From: DATFVA01 sp963771705
Lineage (GTDB): Bacteria; Bacteroidota; Ignavibacteria; Ignavibacteriales; Ignavibacteriaceae
DNA length: 64,000 nucleotides
Direction of reading: 5' to 3'
NCBI GenBank assembly: GCA_963771705.1
Contig: CAVYUP010000014.1
Location: 248,001 to 312,000, forward strand
Shown here: positions 28,341-37,117 of the stretch, piece after piece
Layout of the letters: the number at the start of each line of letters is the position of its first letter
How positions within the stretch are numbered: the first letter of the stretch is position 1
Made by a program: the position numbers and the translations under genes
The notes under the pieces: generated by a model
Databases searched by the model: none
Seen by the model: the letters and a program-made list of their open reading frames with translations, nothing else
Told to the model about the DNA's origin: nothing

Positions 28341-28541
28341 ATGGAAACAGTGAAACCAGATCCTAAAAAAATAAATCGTAAAAAGTTTTTTTCCTCTTTA
28401 GGTACAGGAATATTCGGCTACTTCGCGATTAAGTCGATTCCTTTCTCTTTTTTAAGGAAGAGTGAGAAGGATAAAGAAGTAGTGATAGCAATAGACCCTG
28501 ATGCCGTCAGCAGAACAAAAATAGGTGAAAAGAATGTCTGA
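28341..28541 (+). CDS. 66-residue protein between actA and actB, Tat-like N-terminus
   Basis: A short gene with a Tat-like N-terminus (INRKKFFSSLGTGIFG, an R-K variant of the twin-Arg motif, followed by a hydrophobic stretch) and no cysteines or metal site. It overlaps the start of actB by 8 bases, so it is translationally coupled. The motif resembles the start of ActB (SRRKFLALVG), but no active domain follows. It may be a small accessory subunit or the remains of an iron-sulfur (for example Rieske) protein. I do not know a function. Confidence 0.6.
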   Translation: METVKPDPKKINRKKFFSSLGTGIFGYFAIKSIPFSFLRKSEKDKEVVIAIDPDAVSRTKIGEKNV

Positions 28542-31500
28542 GAATAAGGACAATATACAAAACAGCGGTTCAGAAAATACTCCTGATGTTAATTACTGGC
28601 AGAGCCTGGAAGAATTATACAGAGACCCGAAGGTTTTAGAAGCCAGTCACCATGAATTTAAAGAAGGTGTTACTGATGAATTCAGTCCTTTAAAACTTCC
28701 GGGATTATCAAGGAGAAAGTTTTTAGCGCTTGTTGGGGCTTCAGCCGCTCTTGCAGGTGCCGGTTGTTCCGACTACCGGGACAAGGGTGATATTATCCCT
28801 TATATAAAGAAGCCTGAAGAAATTACACTTGGCAAAGCAAACTATTATGCCTCAACGTGTACCTCCTGCGCCAACGCATGCGGTATTCTCATAAAAACCC
28901 GTGAAGGCAGACCGATAAAAGCTGACGGAAACCCTGACCATCCTGTGAGCAAAGGAAAACTTTGTTCCAAAGGGCATGCAAGCATACTTAATCTGTATGA
29001 TCCCGAAAGGCTGCAGGGCCCAAGAAAGAGAAACGGCGGAACCATTGATAAAATTTCCTGGCCGAATGCCGATAAGGAAATTACCTCAACTCTTGCTAAG
29101 GCAGGAAGTAAAGAAATTGCTGTAATAACGAAGAAGATTAATTCACCTACAGGAAAGAAAGTACTGGATGATTTAAAATCGAAGTATCCGTCCGCAAAGG
29201 TTTATTCATATGAATTGTTCAACGAGGGAGTAAAAAATTCCGCCTGGCAGAAAAGCTACGGCAGCGGATCATTCCCTTTAATCAAATGGAATAAGGCTAA
29301 GGTTATAGTAGCTTTAGAATCAGATTTTCTAGGAACAGACGGCAATACAGTTGAGAATGCCAGGTTGTTTTCCGAGGGAAGGGAAGTTTCTGACCTTAAG
29401 AATTTCAGCAGGCTTTATGTAGTTGAAGGAAATATGTCATTAACCGGCAGCAACGCCGATTACAGGATGCGTCTAAATCCTGACGCACAGTATGACCTGG
29501 TAGAGATGCTTGTAAGTGAACTGGGCGGCGGAGGTCAGGGAAATTCAGCAGAGTCTTTTGCACAGAAGTATAATCTTCCGTTAAAGACCATTAAATATAT
29601 GATTGCCGACCTGAACAAGTACAGAGGCAGTTCAATTATATTTGCAGGTTATAACCTTCCCGAAGACGTTCAGGTAGCTGTAAATCATCTTAATAATCTG
29701 CTCGGCAACGAAGAGATGTACCGTACCGATCAATCGGAATATTCAGTAATGCCTTTATCCTCTAAAGAGGAGTGGACCTCGCTTGTTGAAAGTATGAAGA
29801 ACGGAAAAGTTGCCGCAGTGATTCATTACGACAGCAATCCTTTATATCATCTGCCCGACGACCTTGGATATAAGGCCGGGCTGGAAAAAGTTCCTCTGAT
29901 TGTAAGTTTGACTGAAAGCGAGAATGAATCATCCGAGCCCGCTGATTATATACTCCCTATAAACCACACATACGAATCGTGGGGAGACGCAAAAACAAGA
30001 ACAGGATTTTCATCACTTCAGCAGCCGGTTATTTGGCCGATCTTTGATACAAGGCAGAAAGAAGCTATACTGCTGAACTGGATAAACGGAGAGCCGGATA
30101 AATTTGATTTTAAAGTCTACCACAAATACCTGATGAAGAACTGGAAGGATAACATATATTCTTCACTTAAGCCGGAGATGGATTTCGAGAGGTTCTGGTA
30201 CGGAGTGCTTCAGGACGGAATAGCATCAACAGGCGAAGGCTCCGGATCGACGGGAAGTTTTAATACATCTGCATTCCAATCGGCCGGTAGCAAATCAAAA
30301 GATACCGGCGGTTATACAGTTGTTCTAAGGGAAAGCTATGCAACAGGAGACGGTACCTTCGCGAACAACGGCTGGATGCAGGAGCTGCCCCATCCAGTAT
30401 CTAAAATAACATGGGACAATTACGCCGCAGTATCGAACGAAACCGCAAAAGAACTCGGAGTAAAATCCGACGATCTTATTGATATTGAAGTCGGCGACCG
30501 GAAGCTTCAAATTCCTGTATTCGTGCAGCCGGGATCAGCCAATAAAACATTAACTATTGAACTTGGTTACGGCAGATCGAAGGTTGGTATTGTGGGATCA
30601 GGCGTAGGGTTCAACGCGAATGAACTTTTATCCAAAGACGGCGGTATCTCACCCTGGATATATACGGGTGCATCGGTTAAGAAATCCGGCGGCACATATA
30701 AACTAGTAACCGCGCAGGAACATCACGCATTTGATAAGGACCTGACACGGGATGCTGTTGAGAAAAGGCACATAGTCCGTGAAGGAACCGTTGAAGAATA
30801 CAAGAAGAATCCCCGCTTTATTCGTGAAGAGAGCGAAGAGGAGAATAAGTCACTTTATCCTGAATATGAATACACGGGACTAAAGTGGGGGATGGCAATA
30901 GATCTGAACAAATGTCTTGGCTGCGGCGAATGCGTTATCGCGTGTCATTCAGAGAACAACGTGCCGATAGTAGGGAAGGATCAGGTTGACAAGGGAAGGG
31001 AAATGCACTGGCTCAGGATTGACCGTTATTATTCGGGATCAATCGATGATCCGAAAGTAAGCGCCCAGCCTATGCTCTGCCAGCATTGTGATCATGCACC
31101 GTGCGAGAATGTATGTCCTGTTCTGGCTACAACCCATAGTCCTGACGGGTTAAACCAGATGGTATACAACCGCTGTGTAGGTACGAGGTACTGCTCGAAC
31201 AACTGTCCTTACAAAGTAAGAAGATTCAACTTCTTCAATTTCAGGGACCATTTCAGAGATTCATATCAGGAGAACAATCTTTTCAACCTGCTCTACAACC
31301 CCGAAGTAACCATCCGTTCACGCGGAGTAATGGAGAAATGCACCTTCTGTATCCAGAGGATAATGGAGGCCAGGGCAGACGCAATAAGGGAGAACAGGAA
31401 CCTGAAAGGCTCGGATGTGAAAACCGCCTGTCAGGAAGCCTGCAGCACAAACGCAATTAAGTTCGGTGATATAAACGATAAAGAATCTGATTTCCACAAA

Positions 31501-31605
31501 TACAGGAATCACGAGTTAGGATATTATGTACTCGACTTTGTGAACACACGACCCAATGTAACATACATTGCCAAATTAAGAAATACTCATTCGGAGGAAG
31601 TTTAA
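28534..31605 (+). CDS. actB: Alternative complex III iron-sulfur subunit ActB (molybdopterin-oxidoreductase-like fused to ferredoxin-like domain)
   Basis: A 1023-residue fusion. I start at the ATG at 28534 (AGGTG before it); a GTG 9 bases upstream is less likely. A Tat signal is seen at about residues 60-80 (LSRRKFLALVGASAALAGAGC) with a lipobox-like Cys. The B1 part (about 100-760) looks like the molybdopterin oxidoreductase family, with CTSCANACG and CSKG Cys. The B2 part (about 785-1010) is ferredoxin-like with Cys clusters CLGCGECVIAC, CQHCDHAPCENVCP, CVGTRYCSNNCP and CTFCIQR…CQEAC. In known complexes ActB2 binds several iron-sulfur clusters and B1 holds no molybdenum cofactor. It relays electrons between the quinol site and ActA. 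Confidence 0.93.
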   Translation: MSENKDNIQNSGSENTPDVNYWQSLEELYRDPKVLEASHHEFKEGVTDEFSPLKLPGLSRRKFLALVGASAALAGAGCSDYRDKGDIIPYIKKPEEITLGKANYYASTCTSCANACGILIKTREGRPIKADGNPDHPVSKGKLCSKGHASILNLYDPERLQGPRKRNGGTIDKISWPNADKEITSTLAKAGSKEIAVITKKINSPTGKKVLDDLKSKYPSAKVYSYELFNEGVKNSAWQKSYGSGSFPLIKWNKAKVIVALESDFLGTDGNTVENARLFSEGREVSDLKNFSRLYVVEGNMSLTGSNADYRMRLNPDAQYDLVEMLVSELGGGGQGNSAESFAQKYNLPLKTIKYMIADLNKYRGSSIIFAGYNLPEDVQVAVNHLNNLLGNEEMYRTDQSEYSVMPLSSKEEWTSLVESMKNGKVAAVIHYDSNPLYHLPDDLGYKAGLEKVPLIVSLTESENESSEPADYILPINHTYESWGDAKTRTGFSSLQQPVIWPIFDTRQKEAILLNWINGEPDKFDFKVYHKYLMKNWKDNIYSSLKPEMDFERFWYGVLQDGIASTGEGSGSTGSFNTSAFQSAGSKSKDTGGYTVVLRESYATGDGTFANNGWMQELPHPVSKITWDNYAAVSNETAKELGVKSDDLIDIEVGDRKLQIPVFVQPGSANKTLTIELGYGRSKVGIVGSGVGFNANELLSKDGGISPWIYTGASVKKSGGTYKLVTAQEHHAFDKDLTRDAVEKRHIVREGTVEEYKKNPRFIREESEEENKSLYPEYEYTGLKWGMAIDLNKCLGCGECVIACHSENNVPIVGKDQVDKGREMHWLRIDRYYSGSIDDPKVSAQPMLCQHCDHAPCENVCPVLATTHSPDGLNQMVYNRCVGTRYCSNNCPYKVRRFNFFNFRDHFRDSYQENNLFNLLYNPEVTIRSRGVMEKCTFCIQRIMEARADAIRENRNLKGSDVKTACQEACSTNAIKFGDINDKESDFHKYRNHELGYYVLDFVNTRPNVTYIAKLRNTHSEEV

Positions 31606-33003
31606 TTGAAAGAACCAGAGATTACTGATTATCCATTTGTGGACTACTCGAGGGAGATTCAGCTAGTAGAAGGCGGATTAACCCGTGCCGAGATTGAGCA
31701 GATAGTAGCCAAACCAATGGATACTAAACCGACGAAAAAGTACCTGATCGCGCTCACTGTATCGGTCAGTTTCCTTCTCTTCGGAGCTGTCTGCCTTGCA
31801 ATCAGTTTTTATTATGGCGTCGGTATGTGGGGGAATGATCAGCCGGTTGCCTGGGGATTTCCGATTATCAACTTCGTCTTCTGGGTAGGTATAGGACACG
31901 CAGGAACACTAATATCAGCAATACTCTTCCTGTTAAGGCAGAAGTGGAGAACAGGTATTGCCCGCTTTGCCGAGGCAATGACAATTTTTGCTGTTATGTG
32001 TGCGGGACTTTTTCCATTGATCCATGTGGGCCGCCCCTGGCTAGCCGGCTACCTGATACCTTATCCCAACCAGCACAGTTTATGGGTGAACTTTATATCC
32101 CCTCTGGTATGGGACGTTTTCGCGGTATCAACATATTTCACTGTATCGCTGGTATTCTGGTACACAGGACTTATTCCCGACTTTGCAATGCTGCGCGACC
32201 GAACAACATCTAAAGTTAAGAAGCTGGTTTACAGAGTATTCAGTCTCGGCTGGAGGCACTCCAACCGCCAATGGCAGCATTACGAAAAAGCTTATATGAT
32301 ACTTGCAGGATTAGCGACACCGCTGGTGCTTTCAGTACACACGGTAGTAAGTTTTGACTTTGCTGTGGCAGTACTTCCCGGGTGGCACTCGACCATTTTT
32401 CCGCCTTACTTTGTTGCCGGAGCTATCTTCTCCGGATTCGCGATGGTAGTTACAGTTCTTGTATTCGTCAGAAAAGTATTCGACCTGGAAAACATTATTA
32501 CGATCAACCACCTGGATAATATGAATAAGGTTATCCTGCTGACGGGGTCGATGGTAGGGTATGCGTACGGCACAGAGTTTTTTATGGCATGGTACAGCGG
32601 CAATCCTATAGAGCAATTTGTTTTTATAAACCGTGCGTTCGGTCCTTTCGCGTGGGCGTACTGGATAATGGTGAGCTGCAATGTTCTATTCCCTCAACTA
32701 TTCTGGTTCAGGAAAATAAGGAGATCTGTTCCTATTATGCTGGTTATAGCAATACTGGTAAACGTTGGTATGTGGTTCGAGAGATTCGTAATTGTTGTTA
32801 CCTCACTGCACAGAGATTTTCTTCCTTCGAGCTGGGGAACGTTCGTTCCCACGATTTTTGATATCGGCATACTCGCCGGAAGTTTCGGTTTATTCTTTAC
32901 GCTGGTTATTCTTTTTACAAAAACACTACCTGTAGTTTCAATGTCGGAGGTGAAGGCAATGTCAGATGGTGCGCAGCCTTCTCATCACGGAGGTCATGAA
33001 TAA
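31606..33003 (+). CDS. actC: Alternative complex III quinol-binding membrane subunit ActC (NrfD family)
   Basis: A 465-residue integral membrane protein starting at TTG (GGAGG upstream), immediately after the actB stop. It has about ten transmembrane segments and the NrfD/PsrC fold (WGFPIINFVFWVGIGHAGTL, GRPWLAGYLIPYPNQ). In the complex, ActC carries the quinol-oxidation site and a proton half-channel. The next start overlaps this stop (TAATG). Confidence 0.93.
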   Translation: MKEPEITDYPFVDYSREIQLVEGGLTRAEIEQIVAKPMDTKPTKKYLIALTVSVSFLLFGAVCLAISFYYGVGMWGNDQPVAWGFPIINFVFWVGIGHAGTLISAILFLLRQKWRTGIARFAEAMTIFAVMCAGLFPLIHVGRPWLAGYLIPYPNQHSLWVNFISPLVWDVFAVSTYFTVSLVFWYTGLIPDFAMLRDRTTSKVKKLVYRVFSLGWRHSNRQWQHYEKAYMILAGLATPLVLSVHTVVSFDFAVAVLPGWHSTIFPPYFVAGAIFSGFAMVVTVLVFVRKVFDLENIITINHLDNMNKVILLTGSMVGYAYGTEFFMAWYSGNPIEQFVFINRAFGPFAWAYWIMVSCNVLFPQLFWFRKIRRSVPIMLVIAILVNVGMWFERFVIVVTSLHRDFLPSSWGTFVPTIFDIGILAGSFGLFFTLVILFTKTLPVVSMSEVKAMSDGAQPSHHGGHE

Positions 33004-34169
33004 TGGATAGAACAGAAAAATTATTCGGTATTACAGCCCTGTTTGATAATCCTGATTCTATCATAAAGGCTGCAAAGAAAGTTGTAAGCGAGGGATATAA
33101 AAAGTTCGATGTAAACACACCTTATCCCCTTCATGGAATGGATCCTGCGATGGGATTAAAAAGATCCAAGCTGGGATTCGTTACACTTTTCTTCGGATTT
33201 TCAGGTACAGCTTTTATTCTGCTTTTTATGTACTGGGCAATGTCAGTTGATTACCCAATGGTTGTAGGCGGGAAGCCCTACTTTGCGCTCCCTGCTTTTA
33301 TTCCCATTACCTTTGAGTTCACAGTGCTGCTGGCTGCTTTATCGACAGTTTTTGGAATGATCATGGCATTTTTTAACCTGCCTTACAACAACCATCCGCT
33401 GCACGACACTGAGTATATGAGGCATGTTTCTATTGACAGGTATGGACTGGTGATTCTTGCTGAAGATCCTCTTTTTGACGAAAATAAAGTAGAGGAGTTG
33501 TACAGGAGTCTGGGGGCATCCGAAATTGAGAAGGTGTACTTCCCGGAAAAAGTATTTTACCCGGTATTCGACGCAAAGTTTATTACTTTTTTAATTATTG
33601 TTGCACTGGGAGTATCCGCGCTGACATATTTTACCCTTAACAAGTTTATGTATATGGTACCTTATAACTGGATGTCTGAGCAGGACAAAGTTATCCCCCA
33701 GGAAAAGAGCGTATTCTTTTCTGATGAGTTCGGCATGAGGGAGCCGGTTGACGGCACAGTTGCCCGCGGGTTTGTTCCATATCCATATATGGGAATTGCG
33801 GAACCCAAAGAATACCTTGTTAATCCTGTTCTGCCTACCAAAGAGTCGATAGAACTAGGCAAGAGGAAATTTCTCACATTCTGCTCACCATGTCATGGCA
33901 ATCATGCTGATGGAGACAGCAGACTCAGGGGGCAGTTCCCGAGTCCTCCTTCGCTTCATACAGAAAGAGCCATCAATTTTCCGGACGGCAGAATCTATCA
34001 CGTAATAACAAACGGCCAGAACGCGATGCCGTCTTACGCAGCGCAGGTTACACGTGAAGAAAGGTGGTCTATTGTGAATTATATAAGAGTTCTTCAGCGG
34101 GCTAAGAACGCGAGTGACGCTGATATCAAGGAAATTAAAAAGGAGTCTTCCAGCAATGTCCAAAAATGA
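33003..34169 (+). CDS. Fused alternative complex III subunits ActD (DUF3341) and ActE (cytochrome c)
   Basis: A 388-residue protein. Residues 1-175 match the ActD/DUF3341 family (LFGITALFDNPDSIIKAAKK, two transmembrane helices at about 55-75 and 90-110, NLPYNNHPLHDTEYM), and a third helix follows at about 196-212. The C-terminal part (about 275-385) is a mono-haem cytochrome c with CSPCH at residues 294-298 and an axial-ligand Met candidate in NAMPSYAAQ. In other bacteria these are usually two genes (actD, actE). The fusion would join the membrane anchor to the electron exit haem. The actF start lies inside its last codons. Confidence 0.9.
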   Translation: MDRTEKLFGITALFDNPDSIIKAAKKVVSEGYKKFDVNTPYPLHGMDPAMGLKRSKLGFVTLFFGFSGTAFILLFMYWAMSVDYPMVVGGKPYFALPAFIPITFEFTVLLAALSTVFGMIMAFFNLPYNNHPLHDTEYMRHVSIDRYGLVILAEDPLFDENKVEELYRSLGASEIEKVYFPEKVFYPVFDAKFITFLIIVALGVSALTYFTLNKFMYMVPYNWMSEQDKVIPQEKSVFFSDEFGMREPVDGTVARGFVPYPYMGIAEPKEYLVNPVLPTKESIELGKRKFLTFCSPCHGNHADGDSRLRGQFPSPPSLHTERAINFPDGRIYHVITNGQNAMPSYAAQVTREERWSIVNYIRVLQRAKNASDADIKEIKKESSSNVQK

Positions 34170-35346
34170 TTCCGGATATGTAAAGCGGACTTTACCGCAG
34201 AAATTTTTAACCATCGGATTTGCCCTTCTTGGCATCGGACTGGTACTGGGAATTATAGCTTTTATAATTGATCCTCAGAGAGCATCTTACAGCTATCTAA
34301 CTTCATTTATGTTCCTGATCAGCGTGGGAGTAGGCTCATTATTCCTGGTTGCTCTTGAGTACCTTTCAGGAGCTGTGTGGAGCACGCCTTTCAGAAGGAT
34401 AAGCGAATTCTTTGCCGGAACAATTCCATATATTATACTCATAAGTATTCCATTGTTCTTTACACTGCATGATGTATTTCACTGGACGCATACATCTGTA
34501 GTTGAGAGCGATGCGGTACTTAGATCCAAAGAGGCTTACCTGAATATTCCCTTCTTCACGATCAGAAATATAGTCATCTTCCTGGTATGGACATTATTTT
34601 ATTTTCTTATTACGAGAAGATCAAGAAGACAGGATGAGACCGGCGACCAGGCATTGACGAGGACGAATATCAAATTATCAACAGGCTTCATATTTATTTT
34701 TGCGATCACGATTACAATGACTGGTGTTGACTGGATGATGAGTCTTGAACCCCACTGGTACTCGACTATTTTCGGAGTTTACTACTTTTCAGGAACGGTA
34801 TGGTGCGCATTAGCGCTACTTACCCTTGCGGTAGTTTTATTAAGAGAGAACGGATACCTGGTACCGGGCTTAAAGGATGATCACTATTATAGTCTTGGTA
34901 CAATGATGTTTGCCTTTACCGCCTTCTGGGGCTACATAGCATTCTCCCAGTATATGCTGATCTGGTATGCGGATCTGCCTGAAGAAACCTCCTGGTTTTT
35001 TCACCGCTGGGAAGGTGGCTGGTTATATGCCTCAATAATTTTGATTATTGTACATTTTATTGTACCATTCTTCGCATTGCTGTCATTCCCCGCAAAAACG
35101 AATCCAAAGAGGCTGAAGTTTGTAGCTGTATGGATCTTAGCAGCTCACTTCTTTGATCTTTACTGGGTCATTATGCCGGGGATGGTTCAGGCCGGAAGAG
35201 CATTTTACTTCAGCTGGATGGATCTTGTATTCCCTGTGGCAGTAGCAGGTTTTGTAATGATAATTTTCAGAATGATGACAAATAAGTATAATCTCATGCC
35301 CGTAAAAGATCCCAAGCTGCAGCGAGGCCTCGACTATAGTCTCTAA
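34156..35346 (+). CDS. actF: Alternative complex III quinol-binding-type membrane subunit ActF
   Basis: A 396-residue membrane protein; the start is the ATG at 34156 (AGGAG 9 bases upstream), overlapping the previous stop. About ten transmembrane segments are visible, with conserved features such as DVFHWTH, GVDWMMSLEPHWYSTIFGVYY and the charged loop ADLPEETSWF. ActF is the ActC paralogue in the complex and is thought to contribute a proton pathway. Length and position agree with the cluster. Confidence 0.92.
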   Translation: MSKNDSGYVKRTLPQKFLTIGFALLGIGLVLGIIAFIIDPQRASYSYLTSFMFLISVGVGSLFLVALEYLSGAVWSTPFRRISEFFAGTIPYIILISIPLFFTLHDVFHWTHTSVVESDAVLRSKEAYLNIPFFTIRNIVIFLVWTLFYFLITRRSRRQDETGDQALTRTNIKLSTGFIFIFAITITMTGVDWMMSLEPHWYSTIFGVYYFSGTVWCALALLTLAVVLLRENGYLVPGLKDDHYYSLGTMMFAFTAFWGYIAFSQYMLIWYADLPEETSWFFHRWEGGWLYASIILIIVHFIVPFFALLSFPAKTNPKRLKFVAVWILAAHFFDLYWVIMPGMVQAGRAFYFSWMDLVFPVAVAGFVMIIFRMMTNKYNLMPVKDPKLQRGLDYSL

Positions 35347-35371
35347 CGATGAATTTCCAGGAAAAAGAAAA

Positions 35372-36304
35372 ATGAGCAACCTTGAAAAATTTATAAAAGA
35401 AAAAAGAGAAGAGATCAGGAAAGATCCAGGCAAAATATTCGGGCTGGTGTATCCATATCTTTTGCTGATAGGGCTTGGAATCGGGTTATACTATATCAGC
35501 CAGATGAATTTCATAGGAAGACAGGAAGTACCTGTTGCGGTCCCAGATACATCAAGCACTCCTGAAGTTTTAACGATCCAGGAATCCAGGTTAGTTCCTG
35601 CCGCTGATGTTATGAAGCTTTCGCAGCCTACGGACTCTCTTGTTGAAGTGGGAAAGAAGATTTTCCAGACAACCTGTGTTTCCTGTCATGGAACAGACGG
35701 AAGAGGTGACGGACCCGCTTCAACAGGTTTAAATCCATCTCCCAGAAATTTTACCAGCAAAGAAGGCTGGGTGAACGGACCGAAGTTGACAAGTATATAT
35801 CAGACCCTGCAGGAGGGTATTAAGGGAAGCGCAATGGTTGCTTATCAGCAGTTTTCTCCAACGGAGAAGTTTGCATTAGCTCATTATATAAGGACCACTT
35901 TTGTTCCTGATCCACCTCCGCCTACAAAAGATGACCTTACGATGCTTGATCAATTATACAATCTTTCCCAAAAAAGATTTATTCCAGCACAGATTCCCGT
36001 TGCGGATGCAGAGAAGCTCATCATACAGGAAAATCAAAATAAGGTAAACGAGATTAAAGATATTGCTGAAAAGATTGAAAACGATAAGAGTACCGGCTCA
36101 AGTCTATTTACGGAGATCACCAGCAATAAAGACAGGGCGATTACGATTTTATTGAATTCCGGATCATGGAAAAACAATGAGCAGGAATTTATTAATATAA
36201 TTGTTAATAATGTGAACCAGGATGGATTTAACGGACGGGTTTTCAACCTCTCTGATTCTGAGTGGAACGAGTTATTTAATTATTTGAAAGGTGTCATTGC
36301 CTGA
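35372..36304 (+). CDS. Membrane-anchored mono-haem cytochrome c of the ACIII/oxidase cluster
   Basis: A 310-residue protein with one N-terminal transmembrane helix (about 27-45) and one haem site, CVSCH, starting at residue 102 in a class-I-type domain (TDGRGDGPASTG). The C-terminal 120 residues are helical, without a further haem motif. It lies between actF and the Sco gene, so it is likely to carry electrons between alternative complex III and the oxidase. The extended helical tail is not typical of small cytochromes c; its role is unknown. Confidence 0.85.
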   Translation: MSNLEKFIKEKREEIRKDPGKIFGLVYPYLLLIGLGIGLYYISQMNFIGRQEVPVAVPDTSSTPEVLTIQESRLVPAADVMKLSQPTDSLVEVGKKIFQTTCVSCHGTDGRGDGPASTGLNPSPRNFTSKEGWVNGPKLTSIYQTLQEGIKGSAMVAYQQFSPTEKFALAHYIRTTFVPDPPPPTKDDLTMLDQLYNLSQKRFIPAQIPVADAEKLIIQENQNKVNEIKDIAEKIENDKSTGSSLFTEITSNKDRAITILLNSGSWKNNEQEFINIIVNNVNQDGFNGRVFNLSDSEWNELFNYLKGVIA

Positions 36305-36314
36305 GGATGGCAGC

Positions 36315-37112
36315 ATGAAAATGAAATCACTACTTATTTTATTGTTTGCGATTTTAACGGGGACGGTGCAGCTATCGGCATCACAGAATGATGCTGATAT
36401 TGAAGAGCACCTGGGAGCAAAACTTCCTCTGGATCTTAAGTTTTCAGATTCGGATGGAAATACAGTTATGCTCAAGGACATCATTAATAAACCCACTATT
36501 ATAGATTTTGTGTATTATGAATGTCCCGGGATATGCAGTCCTTTAATGACTGAAGTTGCGAACGTTGCAAATATTTCTGATTTGAGGCCGGGAGTGGATT
36601 ATCAGATCTTATCCATAAGTATGGATGAGACCGAGACTCCGCAGATAGCTCTTAAAAAGAAGAAGACGTTTCTCAGCCTGATTGACAATAAACCTATTCC
36701 CGACAGTGCCTGGAGATTTCTTACGGGGGACAGTCTGAATATTGATGAGCTGACAAGAGCTGCCGGTTTCAGATTCAAGAGAACCGGAAGGAACTTCATT
36801 CATGCCGGCGCCCTGATCTTTGTATCACCTCAGGGTGAAGTATGCAGATATCTTTATCCGGGATATTCAGAGACAAGAGGTTTTGGAATACTTCCTTTTG
36901 ATTTTAAGATGGCAGTTCTGGAAGCTGCTCAGGGGAAGAAGACCCCTGTAATCGGCAGGGTACTGCAGTTCTGTTTCAGTTACGATCCGCAAGGAAAGAC
37001 ATATGTATTTAACATACTGAGGATTTTTGGTGCGGGCATACTCCTTGGAGTAATTGTTTTTGTTGTTATAATAAATGTAAAACCTAAGAAAGATAAGAGA
37101 AATAAGAGGTAG
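36315..37112 (+). CDS. Sco1/SenC-family copper chaperone for cytochrome oxidase
   Basis: A 265-residue protein when started at the ATG at 36315, preceded by gagga; the frame also has an upstream GTG inside the previous gene. A signal peptide (ending LSAS) is followed by a thioredoxin-like fold with the copper motif CPGIC (residues 70-74) and the conserved His in NFIHAGALIF, all as in Sco proteins that load CuA of cytochrome oxidase. An additional C-terminal transmembrane helix (ILRIFGAGILLGVIVFVVIIN) anchors it. It sits 5 bases before the oxidase subunit I gene. Confidence 0.92.
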   Translation: MKMKSLLILLFAILTGTVQLSASQNDADIEEHLGAKLPLDLKFSDSDGNTVMLKDIINKPTIIDFVYYECPGICSPLMTEVANVANISDLRPGVDYQILSISMDETETPQIALKKKKTFLSLIDNKPIPDSAWRFLTGDSLNIDELTRAAGFRFKRTGRNFIHAGALIFVSPQGEVCRYLYPGYSETRGFGILPFDFKMAVLEAAQGKKTPVIGRVLQFCFSYDPQGKTYVFNILRIFGAGILLGVIVFVVIINVKPKKDKRNKR

Positions 37113-37117
37113 AAATT

